Positions 63,697 to 64,000 of a DNA stretch of 64,000 nucleotides are shown one piece after another. This stretch comes from an uncultured Clostridium sp. (GTDB lineage Bacteria; Bacillota; Clostridia; TANB77; CAG-508), in NCBI GenBank assembly GCA_947648495.1, contig CANSOA010000002.1:62001-126000 (forward strand). The letters run 5' to 3'. A model generated the notes under the pieces. The model worked only from the letters and a program-made list of their open reading frames with translations, was not told where the DNA came from and searched no databases. Each line of letters opens with the position of its first letter. Positions within the stretch are counted from its first letter, which is position 1. A program made the position numbers and the translations under genes.

Positions 63697-63998
63697 CCTA
63701 CCAAAACCGTCTCTATTAATAATACGATAACCATTACTATTATTATTCCAAAGGAAACAATTGGCTCCAAAAATATACTTCCTAATAATCCAAACCCAAA
63801 TATGACAAAGGTGTAGCCCATCATTCTCATCATCTTTTTATACATTCTCTCGTTTTTGGGCATTGGATGTATTTTTCCTTTCATTTGGTCATAAGTCATT
63901 TTGGGCATATAATTTCCCATGATGATATACAAAATTCCTAAAACTAATACAATACTTTTTCGTACATCAACCGTGCTTCCTAATGGAATTTCTATCAT
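63684..63998 (-). CDS. Small membrane protein (hypothetical)
   Basis: Three to four hydrophobic segments; start may lie beyond the window. Confidence 0.5.
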   Translation of the reverse strand: MIEIPLGSTVDVRKSIVLVLGILYIIMGNYMPKMTYDQMKGKIHPMPKNERMYKKMMRMMGYTFVIFGFGLLGSIFLEPIVSFGIIIVMVIVLLIETVLVGIKN

Positions 63999-64000
63999 TA

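Overview
64 kb of low-GC, Firmicutes-like (probably Clostridia) chromosome. The left ~14 kb is accessory DNA: a tandem pair of genes with a DGR-like variable C-terminus, ddh, chromate transporters, a Fic protein, and stacked islands at a tRNA-Pro gene. The rest is mostly housekeeping DNA: infC-rpmI-rplT, rplM-rpsI, whiA, pyrD/pyrK, hemW, prmC, asnB, spoIIM, copA, a 6S RNA candidate and two tRNAs. The strongest unexplained signal is genome-scale. Eight conserved genes (patatin, BceA-like ABC ATPase with two sites, pyrD, whiA, a PflA-like radical SAM protein, asnB, spoIIM, copA) are each broken into two ORFs. At all nine breaks the 0-frame codon is CGG, and skipping one nucleotide (NNN C GGN) restores the conserved protein with glycine at that position. 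The intact housekeeping genes I read contain no in-frame CGG, whereas accessory genes use CGG as ordinary arginine. This suggests pervasive +1 frameshifting or quadruplet decoding at CGG (CGGA/CGGU), and needs checking against raw reads and the rest of the genome. The second main signal is the tandem gene pair at 354-1970: about 475 bp are identical, but 17 substitutions sit in a 72-nt C-terminal window, almost all at codon positions 1 and 2 and mostly involving A, with hairpins downstream. That is the pattern expected of diversity-generating retroelement targets. No reverse transcriptase or template repeat lies in the window.
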